Assembly: GCA_016617855.1 (NCBI GenBank)
Contig: JAECUM010004364.1
Coordinates: 1-64,000, forward strand
Length of the DNA stretch: 64,000 nt
Direction: 5' to 3'
Source of the DNA: Megalonaias nervosa
Lineage: Eukaryota > Mollusca > Bivalvia > Unionida > Unionidae
Positions 1 to 10,452 of the stretch are shown here, piece after piece. Made by a program: the position numbers and the translations under genes. The notes under the pieces are model-generated. The model saw only the letters and a program-made list of their open reading frames with translations, had not been told where the DNA came from and made no database searches. How positions within the stretch are numbered: the first letter of the stretch is position 1; the number at the start of each line of letters is the position of its first letter.

Positions 1-138
1 TTTATATACTTTGACCAAGAAATGACCAACATATGAGAAATAAAACTGGCTTTCTTCATTTGTGGATGCGTGTGAAACTGATATGATTAGAAAATGAAGC
101 TCGCAGTAGGTGTATGTATGTATATATATATATATATA

Positions 139-390
139 GGGGCCCCGAGTGGCCGAGTGGTCTAAAGCGCTCTCCGTTACGGATCACTGCCATCTCACCT
201 CTGTCTGCGTGGGTTCGAGTCTAGGATTCGGCGAATGTGGATATGTGAGAAAGCTTGCCAGTAGCTTCTCGTGGGTCAGTGGTTCTTTCCTGGGATTTCC
301 CGGTTTCTTCCTCCAATCATTAATACTGGCTACTGCCATGTATATGTAGCCTATCGTATAAGCGTTGAAAAATGTTAAGCCCCAATACAG
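139..390 (+). mobile_element. SINE family A, copy 1 (tRNA-derived)
   Basis: The tRNA-like head starts at GGGGCCCCGAGTGGCCGAG, with an A-box-like GTGGCCGAGTGG and a B-box-like GGGTTCGAGTC about 55 bases later. A body of about 170 bases ends in an A-rich tail that runs into an (AT)n tract. The same sequence recurs at 49428-49678 and, more diverged, at 53827-54065, which proves a dispersed family. It is flanked by (AT)n on both sides (121-138 and 391-441), so target duplications cannot be read. The short ORFs across it are not genes. Confidence 0.85.
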
Positions 391-395
391 TAACA

Positions 396-441
<46 letters not shown>
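391..441. repeat. (AT)n microsatellite
   Basis: Pure alternating AT following the SINE-A tail. Confidence 0.95.
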
Positions 442-442
<1 letters not shown>

Positions 443-700
443 CGATGACGGATAAAAAACAAAAGCTGGCAGCCAGGCAGCTGAATCAGAGATATTCAAA
501 GAACAGGCCTGACCCAGGAGTAGTTAGGATGAATACCATATTACAATACAAATTAGCATTTGTAAAGCCTCTAAAAATCACACTAGACACCTGACACCAT
601 TTATATTATAGACAATCAGAATAGGCATAATTTATGTTGTAGATGATCAGATGAAACTTGTCTATCAAGTTTGGATTTTGCACTGTTGAGATTAGTTGTG

Positions 701-703
<3 letters not shown>

Positions 704-757
<54 letters not shown>
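704..757. repeat. (AT)n microsatellite
   Basis: Alternating TA for about 54 bases, the source of an artefactual Tyr-Ile repeat ORF. Confidence 0.95.
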
Positions 758-764
<7 letters not shown>

Positions 765-2310
765 ATGTTAGCGGGCTTTCCAAAAGTGTAATTTGCTTGA
801 TTATGTCAACCCTCCAACAACGCCAGTTTCTACTCTCTTTATTTGTTTGTTACCGGTGACAAAACCAAGACATGAACAGCCTTGTATCCAGGAACTATTT
901 GAAATTTTGCACATCAGACTTCACCAGATTATTTAGAATATCTTTTATTTTGCTAATCTTTTGCTACTTCAGATTTGCTGATATAATTTCAAAATATGCA
1001 AAGTATTCCATCATATACAATAGTACACACATTTTAGTACAATATTAAGTTGGAGTTAATGTTATATTACTTTGTGAATTAATTAAAGTTTTCAAATTAT
1101 TCATTGACTCTACGTCGGTTCTTTTTAGGTAATTTCTTACTCTTGACTCAGCTTTTCTTATTGTCACTGATTTTGTGTTCGACGCTTGTGGAATATGGCA
1201 GAGATAACCTTAAAGATATTATCGGCTGGATTATTGGAGATGTTTTCAATTAAAAAAAAAAAAAAACAAAAAAACAAATACTGTGAAAAATCCTTGATAA
1301 AAGTTTCCTGTGATGGGTATTTCTTCCTTTCTGTGTGGTCTTTTGTTGGGATTTTGGGCTACAGTGACAGTGTTATTGTCTTCGGCTCAAAAATAAATAC
1401 ATGCAAATGACAGCAAACAATGTAATTTCGACTAGATTAATACACTCCAGACAGCAGACTACAGACTCTAAATTCCACTCCAGACTCCACTCCACTCCAC
1501 TCTATATTTTATACTATTCCAACACTTCTCATCGTCTGCTATATACAACATAAACGATTCAAGCTAATTTGTCACTTGAGATAAAAACCGAACTGAATTC
1601 TGAAATTGACTACAATATATCTGAGAGCATTGTAGTATGTCAAACTAGTCTGGATTCATGCAAATTTAGGACAAAATCAAAACCTCACACGCATACTCTA
1701 CCAGATATCACTTTGGTGAGATATCCAAGATCATCATCGTCATGTATCGGCAGATCAGAGTGCCATTTTAGCTTGTAATGAAAGGCAGAAATACCATAGA
1801 GATAGAAGAACCATCAACCATTAAATATCGAACTCAATCTATTACAGTGGCGCTGCCCTCAATTAAACAGGACGGGTGTGATTTATCGGTAGGGGCTATA
1901 TAAAAAAGCCAGGTTGGGTGTGTTTTATCGGCTATATAAAAAACTTTCATGCTAACAAGTACACTTTTGAACAGAGTTTCATGATCATGTCACGCCCGTT
2001 GTTTTAGACCATACATCGACATTAATATTATGGCTCATGTTTGCGAACACAAAATACATTAGGTCAACGAGATTTTTTGGGGTGGGTGGGTGACCAAATG
2101 GGACAAGATCAACACACTTAAGCTAAGTACTTTACGATTAATACTGAGATAAGATTAAAGAATAACCAAGCAATAACACATGCTACCAAACGACTTCAGG
2201 GTGATTCATGAATATATAAAGGGTATCATCACATACTGACTTACCAATATTACATAAATACTAATTCAGTTCCTCGATCATATCTATATCAGTAATTTTT
2301 ACAAACTCAT
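758..2310. other. intergenic, no gene recognised
   Basis: Only short AT-rich ORFs without recognisable domains. It includes a short A-run (1249-1266), an ACTCC-rich stretch (1478-1502) and a short GGTTGGGTGTG / GGGTGTG partial repeat near 1872-1925. I see nothing gene-like. Confidence 0.6.
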
Positions 2311-2311
2311 C

Positions 2312-2614
2312 TCCTGTGGCCTAGTGGTTAGAGCGTCCGCCTCGGATGCGGGAGGTCAAGGGTTCGAACTCCGGCCGAGTCATACCAAAGACTTATAAAA
2401 AATAGTACAAACAGCTACCTCGCTAGGCGTTCAGCATTAAGAGATTAGTGTTTGGACTGGTCGGCCCGGTGTCAGGATAATGTGACTGCGTGGGACATCA
2501 TGCTGCATGTCTGCGGCATGATGCCCCAGTGCCAGACATCACTATAAACTGCCACACTGCAGACATCGTAGCGATATGACTGAAAAATTGCTAAAGCTAC
2601 GTTAAAAATCCATA

Positions 2615-2660
<46 letters not shown>
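2312..2660 (+). mobile_element. SINE family B, copy 1, with (AC)n tail
   Basis: The tRNA-like head (GTGGCCTAGTGGTTAGAGCG; B box GGGTTCGAACTCC) is followed by about 230 bases of body and ends in (AC)n at 2613-2660. A second full copy lies inverted at 2940-3335, and a 3' end alone lies at 26825-26930. All three run into AC repeats, so the AC tract is part of the element's tail rather than chance sequence. Confidence 0.88.
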
Positions 2661-2662
<2 letters not shown>

Positions 2663-2937
2663 TATATTTCATATTTATTTCACCGTCTATGCATACGCTG
2701 TGTTACTATAGATACTGAGGAGATATTTACAGAAAAGGTTTTTAATCCGCGATGATCTGATGACAATCATGAACTGTATTCTAACATTTCAGAAGAACAC
2801 GTATTTCAATCCATCAAGCGTGGGCATTCGGTAATCAATTACCTTGCGCTGCAGTTTTACTAATGTCTGTATCACACCCAGCCCGCTGTTTACAATATAT
2901 TACGATTTTTACACAAAATCCAATAGTTTGTTGTTGC

Positions 2938-2939
<2 letters not shown>

Positions 2940-3022
<83 letters not shown>

Positions 3023-3335
3023 GATTTGTATTTTTAACGTAGCTTTAACAATTTTTCAGTCATATCGCTACGATGTCTGCATTGTGACAGTTTATAGTGA
3101 TGTCCCGCACTGGGGCATCATGCCGCAGACATGTAGCATGATGTCCCACCCAGTCACATTATCCTGACACTAGGCCGACCAGTCCTAACACTAACCTCTT
3201 AATGCTGAGCGCCAAGCGAGGCAGCTGTTAGTACCATTTTGTAAAGTCTTTGGTATGACTCGGCCGGGGTTCGAACCCGCTACCTCCCGCATCCGAAGCG
3301 GAAGTTCTAACCACTAGGCCACCGGAGCGGTAGGA
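2940..3335 (-). mobile_element. SINE family B, copy 2, inverted, with long (GT)n
   Basis: Read on the minus strand from about 3330 this repeats copy 1: head GTGGCCTAGTGGTTAGAACT, B box GGGTTCGAACCCC, same body, ending in a CA/GT tract of about 85 bases (2940-3024). Together with copy 1 it forms a head-outside, tail-inside inverted pair around about 280 bases of unique DNA. Confidence 0.88.
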
Positions 3336-3339
3336 AGGT

Positions 3340-5777
3340 GGGTGGGGTGGATGGTGTGAGAAAGCTTCCCCACTCCTTGAGGTTTTTGGTTATCGTTATC
3401 TAAGAAAGATCGACCACGGCGTTATTGCCCGGATCGAGTAAACAGTAAAATAAACAATCAAATTAATGGATGGAATAACAGAAATTTGAGCAGAAATATA
3501 AAACAGAATAACACGAGCCCTAGTATGAAAAATACAACAAATTAATCAAATACATAAACAAAAATGGAAATCGAAAATGACACTTGAATGATTCGTTTTC
3601 TCATAGAGTTACAAATTTATGCGAATTTCAGTTAGCCGTTCTGTTACTGATGAACTAATTTCAGCGCATGATGGAGTGACAGATCGAACTCAGATTGCCA
3701 TGACAGCTTCACCTGATGTTTCCGGTGGTTCCCAAATCACTGCTGGTGATCGGTCTCCGTTTCCGTCTTTTTCCTTCTCTCTGCCTCTGTCTCTGTCTCT
3801 ATCTCTCTCTTTAGCCTCTTGGTTGCATAATGTGCTCTTTTAGCCACTGTACAATACAGGTGTGTAGAGCTATTTTCTTTCTTGAAAAATAAAATATAGC
3901 ACCCAGCCTAAATACATGTCAGGTTTGTCTTCTCCTGGGATCAACAAATATTCCCACTCAGATGCGCTAGGTATCGTCTATGGAACTCAACAGACCTAGC
4001 CATGGTCATTCGCGCTGATACTCAAGTAACCTATTATCATAAATCGATTTCTTGTTAGCGGCTACAGCATTCTTAACTGAAAACCATGACATAATTAGAC
4101 CTCTCTGATACTATTATTGCCCCGCTGTGGCTATAAATTTACCAGCTGACCTATCAGTCGACACACTCCTCAACTATCGGTTGAAGAGAATTCACAACTT
4201 AATCACATACGAATTAATGGACTTCTTCACTCCTTGTCTTAACTACGTTACTTTTGCTAATTAGAGATTTATTGACATACATTCCAGACACAGGAAAATT
4301 AATCCTCATCATAAATCATACAAATCATTTAAGACAGATAATTTACATATTCACCCAATTTACGTCAGAAGAAATGCATGAAATCTTACTTCATGATTTA
4401 TTTTACATACAACAACTAAATCCAAACTCATTCATATAACGAAATATTGTATGATATTCTTACAACACATCAATCATATAACGACACGATTTTTTCTGAA
4501 CTCAAGGAAAAATTGGAGCATGAATTTAAATGAATAAACTCAACAACTAATTACAAACTTACATCAATGTGTATATGGTATGTAATCGAGACTAGCCTGG
4601 TGCTTTATTCGAGCCCTAGCTCGCTTATTATCAGAGAATTCCCTCCTTCTTTTCTCTAGATACGGGTCTCACAAATTTCCGACCCACTTGTCCCGTGGAC
4701 TATTACTTAACGAGACGAGTACATTCTACTGATCTCGGAGGCAGCTCCCCCTTTCTTGGACTGATACACACACACCCGCCAAAAATCTTTATCATTCCCA
4801 TCGAAGTCAGAAAATTTTCCCCAGTTCTCCTTTATTAATAACTATTCTGGAAAATATCATTTTATGGCACCTGTTTCAAATGGACGAAATTTCCTATGAT
4901 TCTCCCCTGGTACGTATCAAGTCTGGACATTTTATCACTATGACCTCGCGTTAACATTTCATTCTCGTCTATTCCTAACTGTTAACCACGCGGGTCCTAA
5001 TTAAAATTTAACTCATGCCCCAAGCAGAGCAGATACTATACCTCGCAGTCAACAATTTATAGCGAGACTATCCAAGACATGAATCTTAATGGGTACGTGT
5101 CACGCTGACCACGAACGAATGTACTGTAAAATTATCTACAGAACTATTATACAAAATTTCGCACCATTACAGTTGTCATATTAGGTTCTCTCCCTGTCCT
5201 CAGACTTTCGTTTACGTGATACCTCTGAGGAAACTAGTTCATATGTATAACTGGTATAAATTATATTCCTAAACGATTCCTAAATGACTAAAGAATCATC
5301 GCATTCGGCTTTTCTAGCATTAAATTCACTCATGATGAATATCATTTTTATTCGTTTGTTGTATTGGACATATCATTTCATACAGTAGTGAAACGTTCCT
5401 AAAAAGTAATATTCAGAACAATCAGGGTTATGCACATTATGAAAGCATCGGTGTCAAACTGCTATTTATTTATTTTTAACCATAAACTTAACTATTTCGA
5501 ATCTATAACATTAAAGTACTTAAACATATGCTTTTAAATTAACAAATCTTAATCGCCCTGATTCCTTTTGCATTTTTCAATTACATTGCATACATATTCT
5601 TATTCTGAAATATTTAAGACATAACAATTAACATGATATTTATTGATATACTCTACAAATTGGGGAAATATTCAAGTTTTATTTTAATCAATATACATTG
5701 ATAAAATTAAATGTAACCACGCGGAATGTTGTACCCTAAAGATCTGAGCTAGCCCCTTTAAAAGATATAAAGGTGGG
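3340..5777. other. intergenic, no gene recognised
   Basis: AT-rich DNA with a pyrimidine (TCTC) tract at 3764-3812 and no ORF with recognisable domains. It ends at the left TIR of the virus-like element. Confidence 0.6.
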
Positions 5778-6013
5778 CAGCAGAGAGGGTGAACAGACCA
5801 TTTGCTCGAGTCTTTATTTATGAAAAATAAAGGTTCCTACAAAAGCTGAAAATACAAGGTCAATAACGCTAAACTAAAAACCTTTAACCGACCGAGGTTT
5901 CTCTACTTGGTTAGCTCATTTTGTTACTTTATCTTTAACGTTTGTTTTCATTTCTTATGGCGTGCTTATTTTCGTACCCGGACATTCACTGCTGGTCATC
6001 ACCCTCTCTGCTA
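5778..6013 (+). repeat. Left terminal inverted repeat
   Basis: Begins CAGCAGAGAGGGTGAACAG and matches the reverse complement of 19422-19658. The outer ~95 bases differ at only one position and the inner half is roughly 85-90% identical. The inner boundary is itself the reverse complement of the outer end (TCACCCTCTCTGCT), so each TIR has its own inverted ends. Contains an AATAAA-like word and no ORF of note. Confidence 0.95.
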
Positions 6014-6072
6014 CTCTGTTTTTATCCAAAAATGTTATCGAGACTTATACGATACCTCGACCTAGGATCATG

Positions 6073-6520
6073 TTAATTTATTGTGATAAATCCGTGTGGG
6101 GTAGCTTGTGCTTTTGAAAATAAGTTTTTGAATTTCATCATGTCCATGTCCCCTGAACACCAAGTCTGATGAATGTTTCGCAGAGTATGTGTATCGACGC
6201 CATTAAACACAACTAAAATATTACAGTTATCTCTGATCACTTTAGGTATTTGTGTATAGCGCTGGGTAACATAGATCACGTCAGTATTTTTGTGTCTGCC
6301 TCGAGAAAATATCCGAGCTGGATTTGATTGTTTGTCTAGCATCACATCATCGTATACAATGAGATTATTAATAAGTCCATCAAGGTCATCTACAGATGGC
6401 GCTTCATCAATATTGGCAATAAAATCAATAATATCATTGCCGTCTTCTACCAACAATTTTGCGTTTTCATTAAAATCTTTAAGTACTTCGTAACATCTCT
6501 GATCATCTACAGATGGCGCT
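6073..6520 (-). pseudogene. Viral packaging ATPase remnant (FtsK/HerA-type), C-terminal part
   Basis: Packaging ATPases of this virus group pump the genome into the capsid. The visible part carries a Walker-B-like LIVYDDVML, then RGRHKN, an IYVTQRY sensor-like motif and a closing HGFITIN. These are in the order typical of the A32/adintovirus family, and the C-terminus looks complete. The Walker A loop (GxxGxGKT) and the first ~100 residues are missing. Upstream, the reading frame runs straight into truncated helicase sequence at about 6520-6530, in a different frame. This looks like an internal deletion that fused helicase and ATPase remnants. It cannot hydrolyse ATP as it stands. The minus-strand 3' end sits 60 bp from the left TIR. 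Confidence 0.75.
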
Positions 6521-6522
6521 AC

Positions 6523-7073
6523 AGAATATAACTTACCCCACTTGAGCCATCTTCGTAATAATCTACACATGTTTTTAACCACTCATTTGGAGACTGTCCA
6601 ACAAAGGGTGGCAGTTGACCATGATCACCACACATTATCACAGCAGTATTTGTCGTTAATAACCAGTCAAGAAATGTTTTTAATACTTCCATCGATACCG
6701 TACAAATTTCATCCCAGATAATAATCTTAGGGATATATTTCTCACCCATCCGCGATGGAGTCCATGCATCTCCGCACCATCGGAAGAAACTGTAAGTTTG
6801 AGATTTTACCCCTCGTTCGTTCATTTCTCTGGCAAGCCTGTGTGTGGGTGTTAAAACAATCATATCTGAACTTCTAAATAATTCAATCGCGCGTATTGTT
6901 TTACCAGAACCACCACACCCATTGAGATAAACGGTTTTATGTCTGGCTACAGGATCATACACAGATGGTGCTGCCGATTTTGATACTTGATTGCTGTTCT
7001 TGTAATACATTTCCTTAATTTCAACGTTGGCAGATTCGGAATAACTAATATATTTTCTTGTTTTATTCTCCAT
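6523..7073 (-). pseudogene. SF1 helicase domain, truncated (probably fused to PolB C-terminus)
   Basis: Walker A GCGGSGKT (about residues 52-59), motif Ia VLTPTHRLAREM, Walker B IIIWDE and motif III GDHGQLPP identify a Pif1/RecD-like superfamily 1 helicase N-terminal half. Motifs IV-VI are absent because the frame ends at 6519-6523 against the ATPase remnant. The 5' side overlaps the end of the polymerase in another frame, with no clear start codon context. I infer it was once the C-terminal domain of one polymerase-helicase protein, separated now by a frameshift. A role in strand unwinding during protein-primed replication is the family expectation. Alternative: an independent helicase gene. 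Confidence 0.75.
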
Positions 7074-7079
7074 GATCCC

Positions 7080-9096
7080 AATTCACCAGCGCCAAGCAAT
7101 TTATCTAACAAATCCAAATATTTGTTATTTATATAAAATGAATCTGCGGCAACTCTAACCGTGGTATCAACAAATCTGTTTATCATCGATAATAAGTTTA
7201 TCGAAACGTACGCGAGCATCGAAGATCTCAAATGAGTAAACTGCGGTGACTCACCATCGGTATAACTAACAATTGTACCTAATTTAGTTCCATCCGACAA
7301 CCAAGCATCATTTCGGTTTGTAAATGTACCTCTCTCCGTTGTATCAGTAATTATAAAATCGAGTTCAGCATCGTCGATGATTAATCTTGTACACGTTCGT
7401 TTATGATCACACGCTCCACCCTGAGTAAACTTACCGATTATTTTTCTGCCGAGATCCTTTGCAACTTTCTCATTATTTTCTTTTCTGTATTTAGACACAT
7501 TATTAATAAGTTCAGTAATTCATCCTCGTCAAGATTAGGAAATTCTTTCTGATATCTTTTTCTGCATCAAACTTATCTGGTTCTGGCAACCAAACTTGTT
7601 TCTGCGGACGATACGATATTATCGCTTCACTTACAACCAACGATATTAATATTTTTACATCAATCATATATCGTAATAGTACTATTGGAGCCCAAAATTT
7701 TTCTGAAAAATGTCTTCCAAACCAAGCATAAACAATCGGATGGAGATTTTCCGTAAACGAATCCAGTCAGATCAAAATCTGGTAAAGTACCATTTCTCGC
7801 AACTCTGGTCATCTCGTGTGTTGGATGACCAAATCTTTCATAATGTTCAGAACACTCTCCGTATCCAAGAAAACTTCCAGGATAACACGCTACCATATCA
7901 ACTGATATAACGTCGTTATAGTCGTATTTAGTATTCCATAATCCGCCGTGTCCGTATTCGATACAACTACGTTGGACATCAACGAGAAATTCCGGCCTTG
8001 TAGGTTTCCAACCATTTTTCTCCTGAGCAAAGTGAGCAGCAACTGATGGAACGGTAAAACAGTTATTCAGTAATTGTTCGATAACATCATTATCGTCCGT
8101 GTATTTGAACGCAAGATTATTCATTTCGTCGTGGAGAAATTCTGCACGATAAATTTCTCCGCTAGGCCGTACAAACTGATCATAATTTCCGTCATCGGAA
8201 CTTTGAAACAGCCAAACAGATACAGGGTCACTCTTACTGATACTTTTGATCAAATCAAACATACAATCATGATAAAATTTAACTGTTCTGTCTCGTGGAA
8301 ATACTGTTACCGCGGACGTCCATGCATGTGCGTTATGATCAATAATCGTTATCGGAGCTCCTCTTGATTCACACTTCGATTTGTATAAAATCTCTTCGGT
8401 TAATGTCTTCACTGTTATTGGGAATTTTAATTTCTTTCCCAGTTCAGCAACGTCGCTGATAGACGCTCCGGTATCTTTAACTGTTTCTGCCCACTCGTTT
8501 ATTTTGTTTACGTCTTAGATACGTATAACACGTTTCCACGTATCGCGTTTGTGAAGTGTTCTGTAACTCGCTCAGCTACACAATTTATCCTTTGAGATCA
8601 TCAACGCTAGGTTTATCATTTAACGGATATAACGCATAAACAACTGCAGCTACAGGATACGCTCGTTCGTAATATGGTTTGTCAATACCAGTCAATGTTC
8701 CTGGTTTGGAATTTTTATTCAACGTGTCGATGCTACTTCCAACATTCACGCGGACAGGGTCGCGTTTGTCACGGATAATCCAAGTGTCGTCGTCTGTCTG
8801 AACAATAATTTTATTAGAATAAAATATCTTTGATTGTCGAGATAGTCAATGATTCTTCCTGCGCGCGAATCATTCATTGTAGCATCGATAACATTTTTGA
8901 TTCTGAATGTTGACCACACATGAGACGCATCTTCGTCGCGAAATTCCTTCTTGGCTTCACGGATACGATCAGTTACATCTTTATTTACCAAAGCCAGATC
9001 TTGCATCGAAAAACTAAATTTAGGTTTCGGCAGTTTGTCAAGATTGAATCTGGCTCCAGAAGGCTTAATTGCGGATAATCTCTCAAACTCCTGCAT
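7080..9096 (-). pseudogene. Protein-primed type B DNA polymerase, multiply frameshifted
   Basis: Replicates the element's genome. The 9096 start (ATG after AATTATAAT) opens an N-terminal ORF that breaks near 8830. Coding sense continues in other frames through about 8590 and again from about 8510 to 7660, then in pieces to 7090. Recognisable parts are a YxGG-like YGHGGL, motif A (SVDMVACYPG), a motif-B-side SEAIISY followed by GKFTQGG, and motif C (VAADSFYI), all in the correct order. I see no convincing exonuclease motifs, perhaps because of frame decay. About 670 codons remain. At least five frame changes or stops (around 8830, 8590, 8515, 7690 and 7560-7500) make this copy non-functional unless they are sequencing errors. 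It is divergent from the plus-strand gene at 9149. Confidence 0.85.
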
Positions 9097-9148
9097 ATTA
9101 TAATTAAAACAAAATATATATTTAAATTGAAGTATAAATATGAATATA
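9097..9148. promoter_or_regulatory. Divergent promoter gap between PolB and the plus-strand genes
   Basis: About 50 AT-rich bases separate the oppositely oriented starts. Each start is directly preceded by an ATATA/TATAAT-like word (AATTATAAT before the polymerase ATG; AATATA before the plus-strand ATG), as at other starts in this element. The promoter role is inferred. Confidence 0.45.
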
Positions 9149-9428
9149 ATGATTCAAACAAAGAATAAATGCAGACTGCTGATGATTGGTTATTCAACTC
9201 CTTGTAATAAAGCCTGCGTAAATGAATTCCGTGGATACCACATGCAGAGTGTTCGGAACGGAAGTCTAGGACCAAAACCGTGCTTAAAATGTGATATTGG
9301 GGTCAGGGGAGAAACTCAGTTGTGTGTGCAATGAGATGGTTAAAAAATACAGCGTGCTGAAACGATACTATGATAAAAAAATAACGCCGAAGAATCTAGA
9401 TTTTCAAAACAATGATTTAGACAAATAA
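9149..9428 (+). pseudogene. Small cysteine-rich (zinc-ribbon-like) protein, one frameshift
   Basis: The first 62 residues carry C-x3-C and C-x2-C pairs (PCNKAC; PCLKC) and then QLC, suggesting a small zinc-binding fold. The frame stops at 9332-9334, but a lysine-rich tail (about 30 codons, ending TAA at 9426-9428) continues in a second frame, so the original product was about 93 residues. I choose the second ATG (9149), which sits behind the AATATA word; an in-frame ATG at 9140 is possible. It lies 14 bp before the HNH gene and probably shares a transcript with it. No function is known to me; nucleic-acid binding is a guess. Confidence 0.6.
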
Positions 9429-9441
9429 TATTATTATACAA

Positions 9442-10023
9442 ATGGAACAAAATGAATTTGTGAAGCATCCAATCATCAAGGATTATGAAGCATCTCATGA
9501 TGGTGTAAGCAGAAACTGTCGATTAAAAAAACCAGTCGGTACTGTTGAAAATATCGGTTATCTCAGATTTAGTGTTGGAAAAGAAAGATATTACTCACAT
9601 AGATTCGTGTACGAATGTTTTCATGGAGTAATCGAAGAGGGACTTGTGATCGATCATATTGATCGGAATCCAAAAAATAATTATTTATTTAATTTACGAG
9701 TTATTACACAAAGTCAGAATTCTGCGTGTGGAAATACTGGGAGGTGTAAGAAATTTGGAAAGCGGGTTATTAAATCTGTAAATTTAGAAACAGGCGAAGA
9801 AATGATATTCCAATCAATGATTGCAGCTGCTAAATATTTTGGTATTTGCATACCTTCAGTACAACGTGTCACAGATAATATAACCAAATCGGCATTTTCA
9901 AATATATATGATCAGCTTATGATTTTAAATATCACATACATGAAGGGAGATAACGCCGTCCTCTCTGATAGAGTACTTAAGCACTTGTCCCGCTTTTTAC
10001 TGCGAAATATTACATTACTGTAG
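9442..10023 (+). CDS. NUMOD4-HNH homing-type endonuclease
   Basis: 193 residues, uninterrupted. Residues ~10-40 match a NUMOD4 segment (IIKDYEASHDGVSRN). Residues ~53-95 form an HNH_3 nuclease core (HRFVYECFHG, then VIDHIDRNPKNN with the catalytic His and the closing Asn). Residues ~112-150 resemble NUMOD1 (LETGEEMIFQS, AAKYFGI). Such enzymes nick or cut DNA site-specifically and spread with phage or large-virus genomes. It is one of few intact ORFs in this element. The last ~25 residues look unrelated to the family and may come from readthrough after the original stop. Possible roles are selfish homing or DNA processing during replication; the sequence does not decide between them. Confidence 0.85.
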   Translation: MEQNEFVKHPIIKDYEASHDGVSRNCRLKKPVGTVENIGYLRFSVGKERYYSHRFVYECFHGVIEEGLVIDHIDRNPKNNYLFNLRVITQSQNSACGNTGRCKKFGKRVIKSVNLETGEEMIFQSMIAAAKYFGICIPSVQRVTDNITKSAFSNIYDQLMILNITYMKGDNAVLSDRVLKHLSRFLLRNITLL

Positions 10024-10284
10024 CGATTTATTTTTTTGTGTGTGTGTCGTATTCAGTAACATAACTGTCTGTAGTCAGTGGATCAGTATAATTTGTAACA
10101 GAAAAGGATATTTACATCTTTTGACTCTCCTGACCAATTCAGATCATTCACAAGTTGATGTACATTATCTTGCGTGAATTACAGGTAAGTTATTTTTAGA
10201 CCTTCCAGGTATGCAATGTACACTCAGTAGGTCACGCAACATCTGTTTACAGAACTCCCAACGACATCCGGTAGATTTATTTCA

Positions 10285-10440
10285 GAAATTGAAATAAATT
10301 CACAATGCCATTTATTTATTCAGCATAATAATTTCTGAAACGTGTGTGAGATTTATTTCAGAAATTAAAATAAATTCACACTACAGTTTATTTATTCAGT
10401 ACAGGTATAGGTAATTTCATAATAATTTCTGAAACTTATG
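10285..10440. repeat. Two-copy ~80-bp repeat rich in TTTCAGAAA words
   Basis: A block with ATTTATTTCAGAAATT, AAATAAATTCACA, TTTATTTATTCAG and ATAATTTCTGAAAC occurs twice (about 10272-10348 and 10349-10437). The TTTCAGAAA/TTTCTGAAA words foreshadow the larger palindromic arrays to the right. Confidence 0.75.
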
Positions 10441-10452
10441 CTTGTAAGAATT

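Noticed and set aside
139..225. tRNA gene at the SINE-A head
   Set aside because: Boxes are present but the acceptor and anticodon arms do not form a normal tRNA, and the head is always attached to the SINE body.
184..462. Minus-strand ORF with Tyr-Ile repeats over SINE A and the AT tract
   Set aside because: Its length comes from the (AT)n microsatellite and SINE sequence; no coding features.
2312..2385. tRNA gene at the SINE-B head
   Set aside because: Looks tRNA-like but is followed by the same body in two copies, so it is a SINE promoter.
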